From JAFGOG01 sp034429215 (GTDB lineage Bacteria > Chloroflexota > Anaerolineae > JAAYZQ01): a DNA stretch of 64,000 nucleotides. Under the pieces are notes generated by a model, which saw nothing but the letters and a program-made list of their open reading frames with translations, was not told the DNA's origin and searched no databases. The position numbers and the translations under genes were made by a program. The stretch is from assembly GCA_034429215.1 (NCBI GenBank), contig DAOUGI010000108.1:91824-155823 (forward strand), in the 5' to 3' direction. Position 1 is the stretch's first letter; every line of letters begins with the position of its first letter. Positions 51,170-60,612 of this stretch are shown piece after piece.

Positions 51170-54100
51170 ATGACCATCGATCTCGACATGCTCCTCCCTC
51201 AAGACCGCTACGAGGTGGCGCTCTCCCAAGACTCTCGTCGCGATGCGCAAAGGTACTATCAGCTCCTAAACGCCTTGAAACACGCCACAGAAGTGATCGG
51301 CGTCCTGGAAAGGGAAGGGACCGTCGACATTGATCAAGCGCTGAGCAGGCTTCTCCCTGATCTGGCAAACGCAGTGGAAGGGCAGCAGGCTTTCATAGCC
51401 AAACTGCAAGACGACCCGAGCAGTGGGCAGCGGTGGCTGTCTGTGTTGGCTGCATACCCCCAAAAAGGATTGAGCGGGCATATCCTGGAGTGTGCTGGTG
51501 TGATCAAAGAAGCCGTCACCAGCAAGCGGCACCGCGTTGTTCAACCCCTTGGCGAGGAGCATCCAGCCTTCATCCCCGGGCTTGAGCTTTTCGAAGCCAC
51601 CTCTGCCATCCTAGTACCGCTCGAGACACTGGGACGGCTTTACGCAGTATGTGTGTGCAACAAAGCCAACCCGCAGGATCTTTTTTTGGCTGCCGATGCC
51701 TTGGCCCTCGGCAGCATCATCGAGTTGATAGCCATGGGTGCCAGGATGGGCGAGCGGCGCAGACAGGAGCTGCAGAGCATTCAGAAAACTTCGGCCGCCA
51801 TCAGCGCCGAGCTTGACCTGGAAGAATTATTACCCATGATCGCCGACAAGGCGGCTGAGGTCTTTGCTGCGCCGACGAGCCTTATGCTCTGGGATACAAC
51901 AAGCAGCCATCTGGAGATCGTGGCTAGTCAGGGGTTGTCGGCAGAGTATGTTTGGTGCCAACACATCCCCCGGGAAAAGGTCGACGCTGCACTTGATTCA
52001 ATTGGCGATTCCCAGTCCTTGGTCACAACAGACCTGCGCCATGGTCCCTTTGGCGAACTCGATCTGATCGAAGGTGAACGCCTATGTTCAGTTCTGAGCA
52101 CGAAACTCCTGGTTTCCGGCCAGCTCATCGGTATCCTGAATATCTACAGCAAAGACACCCCACGCGACTTTACCCTTCACGAAAGGGAGCTGGCCGAGAC
52201 CCTAGCTAACCAGGCAGCCATTGCCATCGAGAATGCCCGGCTGCGCGCACGCGAACTGACGAGCCTGCTCACGACCTCTGATGCCGTGAAAGCAGCGCTT
52301 GATATCGACAGCCTACTGCAGCTAATCGCCACCAAAACAGCCGAGGCCTTTAATGCCCCAGCCACAAGCCTTATGCTCTGGGATGAGTCGCTAGAGAACA
52401 TGATCATCAAAGCGAGCGAGGGGTTATCCGCCGAATATGCCCGGCAGCAGCGTATCCGGGCAAGCGCCGTAATTGAAGCGTTGGCATCTGCCGAGACCAA
52501 GGCGTCGAGTAAGGGCTCTGAGCCCCGCCCGTGGGTTACCCTTGATCTCCAACTGGCTGCCTACGGGGATCCAGGTCTCTGCGAACAGGAAGACCTGTAC
52601 ACAGCGCTGAGTGCACCGCTCATCGAATCGCGCGAGCTGATCGGCATCCTGAACATCTACAGCAAGCATGGGCCCCGTGACTTTACCCCCAACGAAATCG
52701 AACTGGCCGAGATCTTTGCCAACCAGGCGGCGATCACGATCAGAGCCGCTCAGCTTCATCACCAGACCGAGCAACGGGGCGAGCAACTTGCCGCCCTGGA
52801 ACAGATCGCGCTGGACATCGCGAGCCGCCTGGAAACAAAAGAGCTACTGCGGACTATTGTCGGAGAGGCCACGGATCTGGTCCAGGGTGCAGGCGGGGGT
52901 GTCTACCTGTGGGATGAGGAAAACCAAGCTTTCCAGCTGGAAGCTGTATCGCGCCTATCCCCTGATCTGGAAGGGACGCGGATCGAAGAGAAGGGCTTGG
53001 GTATAATCAGCCAGGTGCTACACAAAAAGCAGCCCATTGCCGTAGCCGACTATCAAAACTGGCCGGGTAGATTGCCGCTCTATGATCACCGCAATTTCAG
53101 TGCCGTAGTCGGTGCCCCTATCCTATCGGGGGATCGCTTTTTGGGTGTCATTGCCGTACATGACACTCGGGAAGGGCGCGTGTTTGGCAAAGCCGAGCAA
53201 CAACTGCTCCTCCGTTTTGCCTACCATGCGGCCATAGCCCTGGAAAATGCCCAGATTTTTGCCGATCTCCATAGAATTGATATCGAGCTCGAGATCGTCT
53301 TGGGTACGATCAACACGGTAGCCCACACCCACAGTCTGGACGAAGGTTTAGATGCTTTAGCCAAGAGCATGGTCAAAGGTCTGGGTGCTACCTTCAGCCA
53401 CATCGTCTTGTTGGATGAAACAGGCCAGGCTCTAACAGTAGAGGCAGCATATCCGCTGCCTCGCCCTAATGACCCGGCTTTGAGATGGAAACCAGGGCTT
53501 GGCAGAAAGGTATCGCTGCAAGACTTTAGCCCTATGCGACGCTTCCTGCAACTGCCTGAGCCACGCGTATACCGTCCAGGAGATATCGTAGAGAATCGGG
53601 ACGTCCTGGTCCACATCCGCACCATACTGGGATGGGAGAAAGGGCTGGAATCAGTGCTGGTGGTCCCTTTGAAGGTAGGCGGCGAGACTTTTGGCTTCTG
53701 TACCCTGGGTGAAACATGCAGTTGGGAGCAGAGCCCCTTTACCCAAGACAGAGTCCGACTTGCCAACTCGATGGCCAGTCAGGCCGCCGTGCTCATCGAC
53801 CGACTTAGAGCGCACGAAGTTACCGAACGCAACCTAGCCGAGATGAGACGCCTTCGGGAGATCGGTGAGGAGTTGGTCGGAGCGGTAAGCGACAGCCCCA
53901 AAGGCATCTTGAACAAGGTAGCTCAGGCCGCCTGCGAAGTGGTCGGCGCCGACTGCGCAGTCATTTACCCTTGGGACAAAGAGAGGCAATCGTACGATAC
54001 CTCCAATATTGCCCAGTTCGGTCTCCGGCGGGCGACATCACACAGTGACTGGGCCCAATACGAAGAAGGGAATATGACCAGCGTCGTCCTGTTCAGGGGG

Positions 54101-56107
54101 GCCTTGACCGTCGACCGTGTCAGCAGCGGGCAGGACAGAACAGGTGAAATCAGCATCCCGGGGAAGCAGGGCGGGTTTATCGACGTAGAAGGGATTGAGG
54201 CATTTGTCGGCATTTCCTTACAGGTAAGTCAGGAACCCGTGGGCGCTCTCTTTGTCAATTTTCGCAAGCCGCACTATTTCACCGGCGGCGAATTGGAGAC
54301 CATCATCATGCTTGCCAACCAGGCAGCAGTGGCCATCCAGCAATCCCGGCTATTCCAGCAGGTGAATGAAGAAGGAACCCGCTTGCGTTTGAGCTTACTC
54401 AATGTAGGGCGCAGTCTATCCGAGTTGCGCAACCTGGAAGATACCCTGCGGGCCGTGGCCAACGGCATCCAACAGGTGCTGGACTGCGATATAGTAACAG
54501 TTTATTCATATGACGTAGAGGGGGGCCTCTTTCCACACAGAGCCGTCGTGGTGGGAGAACTTCAAGTTCCTGGAAAGATGGGAGGCCACGGCCTGCAACT
54601 TAAGAGCAAGATCTTTAATGCATTGCTACAGACACAGGATCCACAATTTGCCGATAACGCCCTCAAGAATGGGATCATGAATGCAGGCGGATTTGTGAAA
54701 AGGGAAAAGATTCGCTCGTCCGCCGGCGCGCCGCTATGGGTGAGGGGACAGCCGGTTGGGCTCCTGTTTGTGAACTATCGCCGCAAACACCGGTTCAGCG
54801 AAATCGAAAAAGAGGCAGTCCGCATTTTTGCCAGCCAGGCAGCCATCGCCATCCACAACGCCAAACTGTACGACAAGACCAGACGCCAAAGCGAGCACCG
54901 TCAGGCACTGGTCGAGGCCAGTGCGGCCATCACTGCCGGCTTCACCGCCGAGCGGAAGCTGGTTCTGGACCGGATTGCTGAGCAGGCCGTGTCGCACTTC
55001 AAGGATGCCCCGGGAGCGTGGGCCCAATGGGGCGCAATCATGCTCTACGATCAAGTCGCCCGCGAACTTGTTTGCGAGAGCGTTTGGCCACAAGCCCTAC
55101 CCGACCTAACCATAACACCGGGAGAACGGTGGTCTCTGGATAGAGACCAAGCGCCGGATAGCAAAATCGGCATCGCCGGCCGGGCGATCCTGGAGGCAAA
55201 ACCCCAGCGGGTGGGAGATGTCTTGACAGATCCCGACTATCGCAAGTTCCACCCTACTAGCCAATCGCAGTTGGTGGTTCTTTTGCGAGACGGGAGTAAA
55301 ATCATCGGCGTTCTGAGCGTAGAGAGCGACAAAGAAGCGGCATTCGACGCCGACGACCAGCAGGCCTTGCAGGGATTGGCAGAACTGGCCGTGTTGGCCA
55401 TTATGAAAGCAGACCAAACTGCACAGCTCGTCCGCACCAACACCTTGGCCATTATGGGCGCTTGGGGTGCAGAGATCCAGCACGACGTGAACCGTGAACT
55501 AGGGGCCATTCGGCGGGCCACACACATCCTGCGGCAGGATGCCAGCCTCGCCAATGAGGCGGAGGATCGCCTGACCGGCATCGACCGCCATGCCGCAGCC
55601 CTGGAGCTGCCAGAACTACCGGAGCGGAAACCAGAACCTGGCCATGCGGTAGAACTCGCCGATGCCCCATTTCTGGAAGAGGTAATCCGGGCCGAGTTGC
55701 AGCGCCTTCAGATTGCCGTTCCTTCTGTCTCACTGCACGAGGATTTGAACTGCCCAGCAGTTCGAGTGGCTATGCATGAGCAGTGGTTGCGCCGGCTGCT
55801 TCGCCACGTTCTATATAATGCCATTGACGCCATCCCGCCGAGCAAGGAGACCCGGACCGCGATCGTGCGAGCAGCAGTTATGGACTCCATGGCAGAAATC
55901 CAGGTCGAAGACACCGGCGATGGGGTTCCTCCTCACATCGAACCACTGCTGTTCCACCAGCCAGTACCTCGTGAAAATGGCCGGCAGGGGCGCGGGTTGC
56001 TCCTGGTCAGATTCATTGCCGAGCAATATGGTGGTAGTGTTGAGTTGGTCTGGAGCCTGCAGGGTCAGGGCTCCTGTTTCGCTCTAAAGATCCCATTGGC
56101 CCGATAG
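51170..56107 (+). CDS. Giant soluble histidine kinase with eight GAF domains
   Basis: The 1645-residue protein lacks membrane helices. I count eight GAF domains between about residues 45 and 1415. GAFs 2 and 3 are near copies of each other (both contain TSLMLWD and LIGILNIYSK), pointing to internal duplication. An H-box follows with H1438 (EIQHDVNRELG), then a short dimerisation region and an HATPase domain with N (LYNAIDAI), G1 (VEDTGDGVP) and G2 (GRQGRGLLL) boxes. It should be an active cytosolic kinase integrating many small-molecule or redox signals. It lies 5 bp after the receiver gene and 46 bp before the receiver-phosphotransferase gene. Domain edges are approximate. Confidence 0.88.
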   Translation: MTIDLDMLLPQDRYEVALSQDSRRDAQRYYQLLNALKHATEVIGVLEREGTVDIDQALSRLLPDLANAVEGQQAFIAKLQDDPSSGQRWLSVLAAYPQKGLSGHILECAGVIKEAVTSKRHRVVQPLGEEHPAFIPGLELFEATSAILVPLETLGRLYAVCVCNKANPQDLFLAADALALGSIIELIAMGARMGERRRQELQSIQKTSAAISAELDLEELLPMIADKAAEVFAAPTSLMLWDTTSSHLEIVASQGLSAEYVWCQHIPREKVDAALDSIGDSQSLVTTDLRHGPFGELDLIEGERLCSVLSTKLLVSGQLIGILNIYSKDTPRDFTLHERELAETLANQAAIAIENARLRARELTSLLTTSDAVKAALDIDSLLQLIATKTAEAFNAPATSLMLWDESLENMIIKASEGLSAEYARQQRIRASAVIEALASAETKASSKGSEPRPWVTLDLQLAAYGDPGLCEQEDLYTALSAPLIESRELIGILNIYSKHGPRDFTPNEIELAEIFANQAAITIRAAQLHHQTEQRGEQLAALEQIALDIASRLETKELLRTIVGEATDLVQGAGGGVYLWDEENQAFQLEAVSRLSPDLEGTRIEEKGLGIISQVLHKKQPIAVADYQNWPGRLPLYDHRNFSAVVGAPILSGDRFLGVIAVHDTREGRVFGKAEQQLLLRFAYHAAIALENAQIFADLHRIDIELEIVLGTINTVAHTHSLDEGLDALAKSMVKGLGATFSHIVLLDETGQALTVEAAYPLPRPNDPALRWKPGLGRKVSLQDFSPMRRFLQLPEPRVYRPGDIVENRDVLVHIRTILGWEKGLESVLVVPLKVGGETFGFCTLGETCSWEQSPFTQDRVRLANSMASQAAVLIDRLRAHEVTERNLAEMRRLREIGEELVGAVSDSPKGILNKVAQAACEVVGADCAVIYPWDKERQSYDTSNIAQFGLRRATSHSDWAQYEEGNMTSVVLFRGALTVDRVSSGQDRTGEISIPGKQGGFIDVEGIEAFVGISLQVSQEPVGALFVNFRKPHYFTGGELETIIMLANQAAVAIQQSRLFQQVNEEGTRLRLSLLNVGRSLSELRNLEDTLRAVANGIQQVLDCDIVTVYSYDVEGGLFPHRAVVVGELQVPGKMGGHGLQLKSKIFNALLQTQDPQFADNALKNGIMNAGGFVKREKIRSSAGAPLWVRGQPVGLLFVNYRRKHRFSEIEKEAVRIFASQAAIAIHNAKLYDKTRRQSEHRQALVEASAAITAGFTAERKLVLDRIAEQAVSHFKDAPGAWAQWGAIMLYDQVARELVCESVWPQALPDLTITPGERWSLDRDQAPDSKIGIAGRAILEAKPQRVGDVLTDPDYRKFHPTSQSQLVVLLRDGSKIIGVLSVESDKEAAFDADDQQALQGLAELAVLAIMKADQTAQLVRTNTLAIMGAWGAEIQHDVNRELGAIRRATHILRQDASLANEAEDRLTGIDRHAAALELPELPERKPEPGHAVELADAPFLEEVIRAELQRLQIAVPSVSLHEDLNCPAVRVAMHEQWLRRLLRHVLYNAIDAIPPSKETRTAIVRAAVMDSMAEIQVEDTGDGVPPHIEPLLFHQPVPRENGRQGRGLLLVRFIAEQYGGSVELVWSLQGQGSCFALKIPLAR

Positions 56108-56153
56108 ACAAGTAGTCCCAGATCTTGGGTAGCCGTGAAAAGCGGAGGAAGCG

Positions 56154-58052
56154 ATGCCGATACCTATCCAATCCAAAGCGCGGATATTGATCGTGGATGA
56201 CGATCCAAACACACGATCGGATCTGCTATGGATGCTCAAGCCCATGGATTATTCTGTCATGTGCGCCAAGGGGTTAGGCAGAGCTTTGCTGGAAGATGTT
56301 GTCACGACTAGTCGCTCCTTTCGTCCCCACGTGGCCATAGTCGATGTACGCCTGCTGGACGAGTACAGGGATGATCGCAGTGGAATTGACCTTTTGAAGC
56401 ATCTACAATCGGCCCAGTGCATCCTATATTCTGCTTATCTGACCGCGGAGGTTGTGCGGCTTACAAGGGACGAGGCCGTGACCTGGGTAAGTAAGAGCGA
56501 ATCTCCGCAGCGCTTACTGGATGAGGTGGCGAGCGCCGTTCGAAGGATATGCGCCACGTACAAAGGGCTCACCAGACAGTTGCCTCTGGATTGGGAATCC
56601 CAACAGATCGTCGACGCGATCTTTGGCCCGGGCAGTGACATACCACCCGACGTCGTGGACGACATATTGGGACTGCTTTTCTCCGACAGCCGTCAAATCG
56701 TTCTGCGAACGGTAGGCGATACGGCAGCCAGTCTGGTTTTTGCAGCTCGCAGTCACTCGGTCATTCTAAGAGCGTGGCCAGGTAACCGTTTGGAGCCTCT
56801 CATGGTAAAGCTGGCTCCAGCCGGACGTATACAGACAGAAGCCGACAACTACCACCAGCACATCAAGGGTAACCTGAGAGGGCGGTTCCATACTGCCCTG
56901 GATGGCGAGATTGCCACCTTTTGGGACCTGGGTGGCGTGCTCTACAGTTTTCTGGGAGCCTCGGCGCAGAACCTGGTCACCTTTGCCAGATTCTATGAAG
57001 AACAAACCGATCCCAGAGAGATTGTGAAGCCCCTAGAGCACTTCTTTGGCACCGTCTGTGACGATCTCTACCGGCACAGGATCGATCTCGATCAGCCGTT
57101 GTTCTATGCGTATGACCGATTATTCGGGCTAGAGAAACTATTGTCAGACCCGACCCTAGCTGGCGAATATCTCAGCCTTCCGGGTATCCCGGTAAGCCTA
57201 CCCCATCCTGTCCCCTGGGTTCTACAGCACAAGGACAGCGTCATTCCAAATGCCAGCCAGGCCGTGACGCACGGCGATCTCCACGGAGATAACCTGCTCG
57301 TCGATGGCACTTATGCCTGGCCAATCGACTTTGAGCATAGCGGACCCGGGCCCATCCTGCGGGATTTCGTCCGGCTCGAAGTGGATATTCTGACCCGTCT
57401 CGTTCCGATACCCCAAGATGACCTTAGCGGCTTTTGCAGGTTGTGTCTTGCCGCAGTCGAGCCCCTGGAACTTACGACAGCTTCAGAGCCTGTGACCAGG
57501 TCATTGTCAGGCTCTCAAGCTCGCAAACCCTTGGAAGTCATCCGCAGATTGCGACGACTGGCCCACAAAGCAACTGGTTACGCCGACTCGCAAGAGTATG
57601 CCTGGGGACTCCTACTCGACGCCCTATACACGGCCTCGCTCCCCTCAACAAGCCCCTCACAAAAAACACGCACCTTGCTCTTGGGGGCCGTGCTGTGCGA
57701 TCGCCTGCAACATTGGGGGGCAGAGGATTGGCCCCCTCCCGACTGGCTCCAGGTTAGGCTAGGTGCTGTAGCGGTTGATCCAGACCTTGCCGTCATCCGA
57801 GATCTGCTGCTAGCTGCTTTCACAGAAAGCACCCTTCGACAGCTTGTCAAGTACAGCTCCAACCAAGTCCTCCGCAAACTAGAGTTGGAATTCAGCGCCA
57901 CGGACGGCATGATCATTCTCGTAGCCAAGACGATCGACTATTGTCAGAGGCACAACCTGTTGCGCGTCCTACTGGATGAGGTCAAACGTGCGAATCCAGA
58001 CCAATATGGACGATTCGAGCCTCGACTGCCCAACTATGGCGTGACAGGTTGA
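56154..58052 (+). CDS. Receiver domain fused to an APH/protein-kinase-like phosphotransferase
   Basis: The 632-residue protein has an N-terminal receiver domain (about 10-135: DDD at 17-19, phospho-acceptor D64 in VDVRL, late lysine in VSKSES). The larger part has the hallmarks of a kinase-fold phosphotransferase: K219 in LMVKLAP, a Glu soon after it (TEADNYHQHI), the catalytic loop H373-N380 (HGDLHGDN) and metal-binding D392 in IDFE. Aminoglycoside, choline and homoserine kinases share HGDLHGDN, but the closest family cannot be told by eye; APH (PF01636) and TCAD9-type models should be compared. It ends the PocR-kinase operon, so its activity is probably switched by phosphorylation from those kinases. 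GGAGG lies upstream of the ATG. No substrate can be named. Confidence 0.82.
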   Translation: MPIPIQSKARILIVDDDPNTRSDLLWMLKPMDYSVMCAKGLGRALLEDVVTTSRSFRPHVAIVDVRLLDEYRDDRSGIDLLKHLQSAQCILYSAYLTAEVVRLTRDEAVTWVSKSESPQRLLDEVASAVRRICATYKGLTRQLPLDWESQQIVDAIFGPGSDIPPDVVDDILGLLFSDSRQIVLRTVGDTAASLVFAARSHSVILRAWPGNRLEPLMVKLAPAGRIQTEADNYHQHIKGNLRGRFHTALDGEIATFWDLGGVLYSFLGASAQNLVTFARFYEEQTDPREIVKPLEHFFGTVCDDLYRHRIDLDQPLFYAYDRLFGLEKLLSDPTLAGEYLSLPGIPVSLPHPVPWVLQHKDSVIPNASQAVTHGDLHGDNLLVDGTYAWPIDFEHSGPGPILRDFVRLEVDILTRLVPIPQDDLSGFCRLCLAAVEPLELTTASEPVTRSLSGSQARKPLEVIRRLRRLAHKATGYADSQEYAWGLLLDALYTASLPSTSPSQKTRTLLLGAVLCDRLQHWGAEDWPPPDWLQVRLGAVAVDPDLAVIRDLLLAAFTESTLRQLVKYSSNQVLRKLELEFSATDGMIILVAKTIDYCQRHNLLRVLLDEVKRANPDQYGRFEPRLPNYGVTG

Positions 58053-58072
58053 GGTCACGTCGCCGGGCCAAT

Positions 58073-58102
58073 TTGTCTTTTTAGCACCTCCCCCGTTATA
58101 AT
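58073..58102 (+). promoter_or_regulatory. Promoter of glmS
   Basis: The -35 TTGTCT (58073-58078), an 18-bp spacer and the perfect -10 TATAAT (58097-58102) put the start point near 58109. The leader is about 35 nt, too short for a glmS ribozyme. Confidence 0.65.
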
Positions 58103-58143
58103 GCCCCTCGTCATGAAACCCTGACCAGCGAGGCTATGCACCC

Positions 58144-59943
58144 ATGTGTGGCATTTTCGGCATCATCACCCGTGAAGAACAAACCCTCGGCCCGATCCTG
58201 ATCGAGGCCGCTCGCCGCCTCTCCTACCGAGGCTACGACTCGGTCGGCTGCGCCACCGTCGCCGTCGATGGCGCCATCGACCTGCGCAAAGACGTTGGCT
58301 GCGTCGACGACGTCTCCGCCAGCCTCCGCTTTGCCGAGATGCGCGGCTGCCGCGGCATCGCCCAGCTCCGCTGGGCCACCTTTGGCGCGCCGTCTCACGA
58401 GAATGCCCAGCCCCACCTCGATTCCGACGGCGACATCGTCGGCGCCCACAACGGCAACGTCGTCAACAACATCCAGATGCGCGACCTGTTCATTCGCGAG
58501 GGACTGACCGTCCGCGGCACCAACGACGGTGAGACCTGCGTCCACGCCGTCGAGCGCCACTTTGACCGCAACGGCGGCGACATGCTGGCCGCCATCCGCG
58601 CCGCCTACGACGACCTGGAAGGCGATTATGCCTTTGTCATCACCCACCGCGACGACCATCGCCTGTTCGCCATCAAAAAAGGCTCCGGCCTGGTGGCCGG
58701 CCTGGGCGATGGCTTTACCTGCATTTCGTCCGACCTGCCGAGCTTGCTGCCGCTGACCAGGCGGATCGTGTACATCCAGGACGGCGAGATCGCCGTCTTG
58801 GCGCCCGGCAGCATCGAGCTGTACAGCGTCCACGACGGGGCGCGCATCCAGCGTGAGGAAGAGTATTACGACGGCCCGATCGAGGTCGCCGAAAAGGGCG
58901 GCTATCCCCACTTTATGCTAAAAGAGATCCACGAAGAGCCCACCGTGGCCGGTGAGCTGTTGCACCTGCTCGACAGCTCGAAATACGTCAGCCGCTTCCT
59001 CGACGCACTGGCCACCCCCTCCGGCCGGCCGGTCTATTTCGTGGGGTGCGGCACCAGTTACCACGCCTGCCTGCTGGGAGCCTACTACTGGAACCAGATC
59101 GCCGGGCGCACGGCCATCGCCCTCCTGGCGCCGCAGTTCATCGAGCAGTGCGGCCGGTCGGTCGGCCCCGATGACGTGGCCGTCTTTGTCAGCCAGAGCG
59201 GCGAGACAAAGGACGTCCTCAACGCCGTCAAGGCGATGCGCGGCCGCGGCGGCCGGGTGCTGGGCGTGCTAAACGTGCTGGGCTCCACGCTGACCCACGC
59301 CAGCGATGCCTACCTGCCCCTGGCCTGCGGCTATGAGATCAGCGTGCCGGCCACCAAGACCTTCGTCAACCAGGCGGTGCTCTTCCTCTACCTGGCCTAC
59401 CGCCTGGCCGGGCGCGACACGGCCGAGCTGGCCCCCCTGCCCGACCTGCTGACCCGCACCCTGGAGATCACCGACACCACCGCTCGCGACGTGGCCGCCT
59501 ACCTGCACGACTGGAACGACATGTACTACCTTGGTTTTGGTTTGACCCATCCCATCGCCCTCGAAGGCGCCCTCAAGCTGAAAGAGATCACCTACGCCCA
59601 CTGCGAAGGCATCTTCTCCAGTGAGTTCAAGCACGGCCCCCTCTCCGCCGTCCGCCAGGGCTACCCCGTCCTCTTTATCACCGCCCCCGGCGATGAGGCG
59701 ATGATGATCAACCACGTCAACGAAGTCACCACCCGCGGCGGCCGCGCCATTGCCATCGCCGCTGAGCACCCCGCCCTGCGCGCCAACGTCCACGACTACC
59801 TGGTCATCCCCGAGGCCAACCGTTTCCTGTCGCCGATCCTCCTCACCCTCCCCGCCCAGCTCATCTCCTACCACATGAGCGTCGCCCGCGGCATCGACCC
59901 CGACCGGCCGCGCAACCTCAGCAAGACGCTGACTGTGGATTAG
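58144..59943 (+). CDS. glmS: Glutamine-fructose-6-phosphate aminotransferase (isomerizing)
   Basis: The 599-residue enzyme begins MCGIFGI, so Cys2 is the glutaminase nucleophile after Met removal. The N-terminal class II amidotransferase domain (about 1-215) is followed by two SIS domains with GCGTSYHACLLG, SQSGETKDVL and HPIALEGALKLKEI, and ends LSKTLTVD, where the Lys aligns with the sugar-binding lysine of E. coli GlmS. It makes glucosamine-6-phosphate for cell-wall and glycan synthesis. Oddities: the usual RWATHG reads RWATFG, NAHPH reads NAQPH, and TDTEV reads NDGETC, so the glutamine site is divergent. Length is normal. Three 3'-end copies lie downstream. A dedicated promoter precedes it. 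Confidence 0.92.
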   Translation: MCGIFGIITREEQTLGPILIEAARRLSYRGYDSVGCATVAVDGAIDLRKDVGCVDDVSASLRFAEMRGCRGIAQLRWATFGAPSHENAQPHLDSDGDIVGAHNGNVVNNIQMRDLFIREGLTVRGTNDGETCVHAVERHFDRNGGDMLAAIRAAYDDLEGDYAFVITHRDDHRLFAIKKGSGLVAGLGDGFTCISSDLPSLLPLTRRIVYIQDGEIAVLAPGSIELYSVHDGARIQREEEYYDGPIEVAEKGGYPHFMLKEIHEEPTVAGELLHLLDSSKYVSRFLDALATPSGRPVYFVGCGTSYHACLLGAYYWNQIAGRTAIALLAPQFIEQCGRSVGPDDVAVFVSQSGETKDVLNAVKAMRGRGGRVLGVLNVLGSTLTHASDAYLPLACGYEISVPATKTFVNQAVLFLYLAYRLAGRDTAELAPLPDLLTRTLEITDTTARDVAAYLHDWNDMYYLGFGLTHPIALEGALKLKEITYAHCEGIFSSEFKHGPLSAVRQGYPVLFITAPGDEAMMINHVNEVTTRGGRAIAIAAEHPALRANVHDYLVIPEANRFLSPILLTLPAQLISYHMSVARGIDPDRPRNLSKTLTVD

Positions 59944-59945
59944 CC

Positions 59946-59974
59946 TTGCAGATGCCGGCCCAATATGCTATAAT
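59946..59974 (+). promoter_or_regulatory. Promoter of the DUF433/DUF5615 pair
   Basis: TTGCAG (59946-59951), a 17-bp spacer and a perfect extended -10 (TGC followed by TATAAT at 59969-59974) lie directly after the glmS stop codon. Confidence 0.6.
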
Positions 59975-60009
59975 GTGACCATGACAATGGGTAGCAACAG
60001 GAGGAAGCG

Positions 60010-60246
60010 TTGATAGATTGGCGAGAACGGATCGTGATCGATCCAGAGGTCCTTGTCGGCAAGCCGATTGTAAGGGGCACCCGCCTTGCGGTCGAGTTCA
60101 TCATCGATCTGCTGGCTCAAGGCTGGGCGGAGCCGGAAATCCTGCGCAACTATCCAGGGCTGACCCATGAGGATGTACAAGCCTGCTTGGGCTATGCCAG
60201 CGCTGCCTTACAGGCAGAAAAGGTCTACCCTATGGTGGCGGCGTAA
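60010..60246 (+). CDS. DUF433 antitoxin-like protein
   Basis: The 78-residue protein uses a TTG start at 60010 preceded by AGGAGGA. It has the DUF433 signature: WRERIVIDPEVLVGKPIVRG near the start, then ELLAQG-like and GLTHEDVQACLGYA segments. Family knowledge: DUF433 proteins are short winged-helix/HTH antitoxins paired with PIN-like toxins, usually DUF5615. The toxin gene follows after 3 bp. It probably represses its own extended -10 promoter. Base composition differs from glmS, consistent with an acquired cassette. Confidence 0.85.
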   Translation: MIDWRERIVIDPEVLVGKPIVRGTRLAVEFIIDLLAQGWAEPEILRNYPGLTHEDVQACLGYASAALQAEKVYPMVAA

Positions 60247-60249
60247 CCT

Positions 60250-60612
60250 ATGCGCATCCTGGCCAATGAGAACTTTCCAGGAGAGGCAGTCGAGGCGTTG
60301 AGGCTGCATGGACACGATGTTACCTGGGTCCGCACCGACGCCCCGGGGAGCAGCGATCAGCAAGTCCTGGAATGGGCACGTACCGACGATCGCATCCTGA
60401 TCACATTCGACAAGGACTTTGGTGAGCTGGCCTTTCGGTCTAGGCTTCCGGCCTCAAGTGGGATCATCCTGTTCCGCATCTCGACCCCATCTTCGGCGCA
60501 CGTTGCCCGGGTGGCCACAACGGCACTGGACAGCCGTACCGATTGGGTGGGGCACTTTGCCGTAGTTGAAGACACCCGCATCCGCATGACCCCCTTGCCG
60601 CCTACCACATGA
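60250..60612 (+). CDS. DUF5615 PIN-like toxin; 3' end supplied by a glmS fragment
   Basis: The 120-residue protein matches DUF5615 (Mut7-C/PIN-like) toxins: MRILANENFPGEAVEALRLH, HDVTWVRTDAPG, then RILITFDKDFGELAF with the acidic residues expected at a nuclease site, and FAVVEDTRIRM near the end. It is the presumed toxin for the DUF433 protein 3 bp upstream. The last four or so codons and the TGA stop fall inside the 76-bp glmS 3'-end copy that starts at 60602, so the cassette's junction truncates or replaces the original C-terminus by a few residues. Confidence 0.84.
   Translation: MRILANENFPGEAVEALRLHGHDVTWVRTDAPGSSDQQVLEWARTDDRILITFDKDFGELAFRSRLPASSGIILFRISTPSSAHVARVATTALDSRTDWVGHFAVVEDTRIRMTPLPPTT

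Noticed and set aside
58103..58143. glmS ribozyme in the leader
   Set aside because: The leader is only about 35 nt and lacks the size and structure of the ribozyme.
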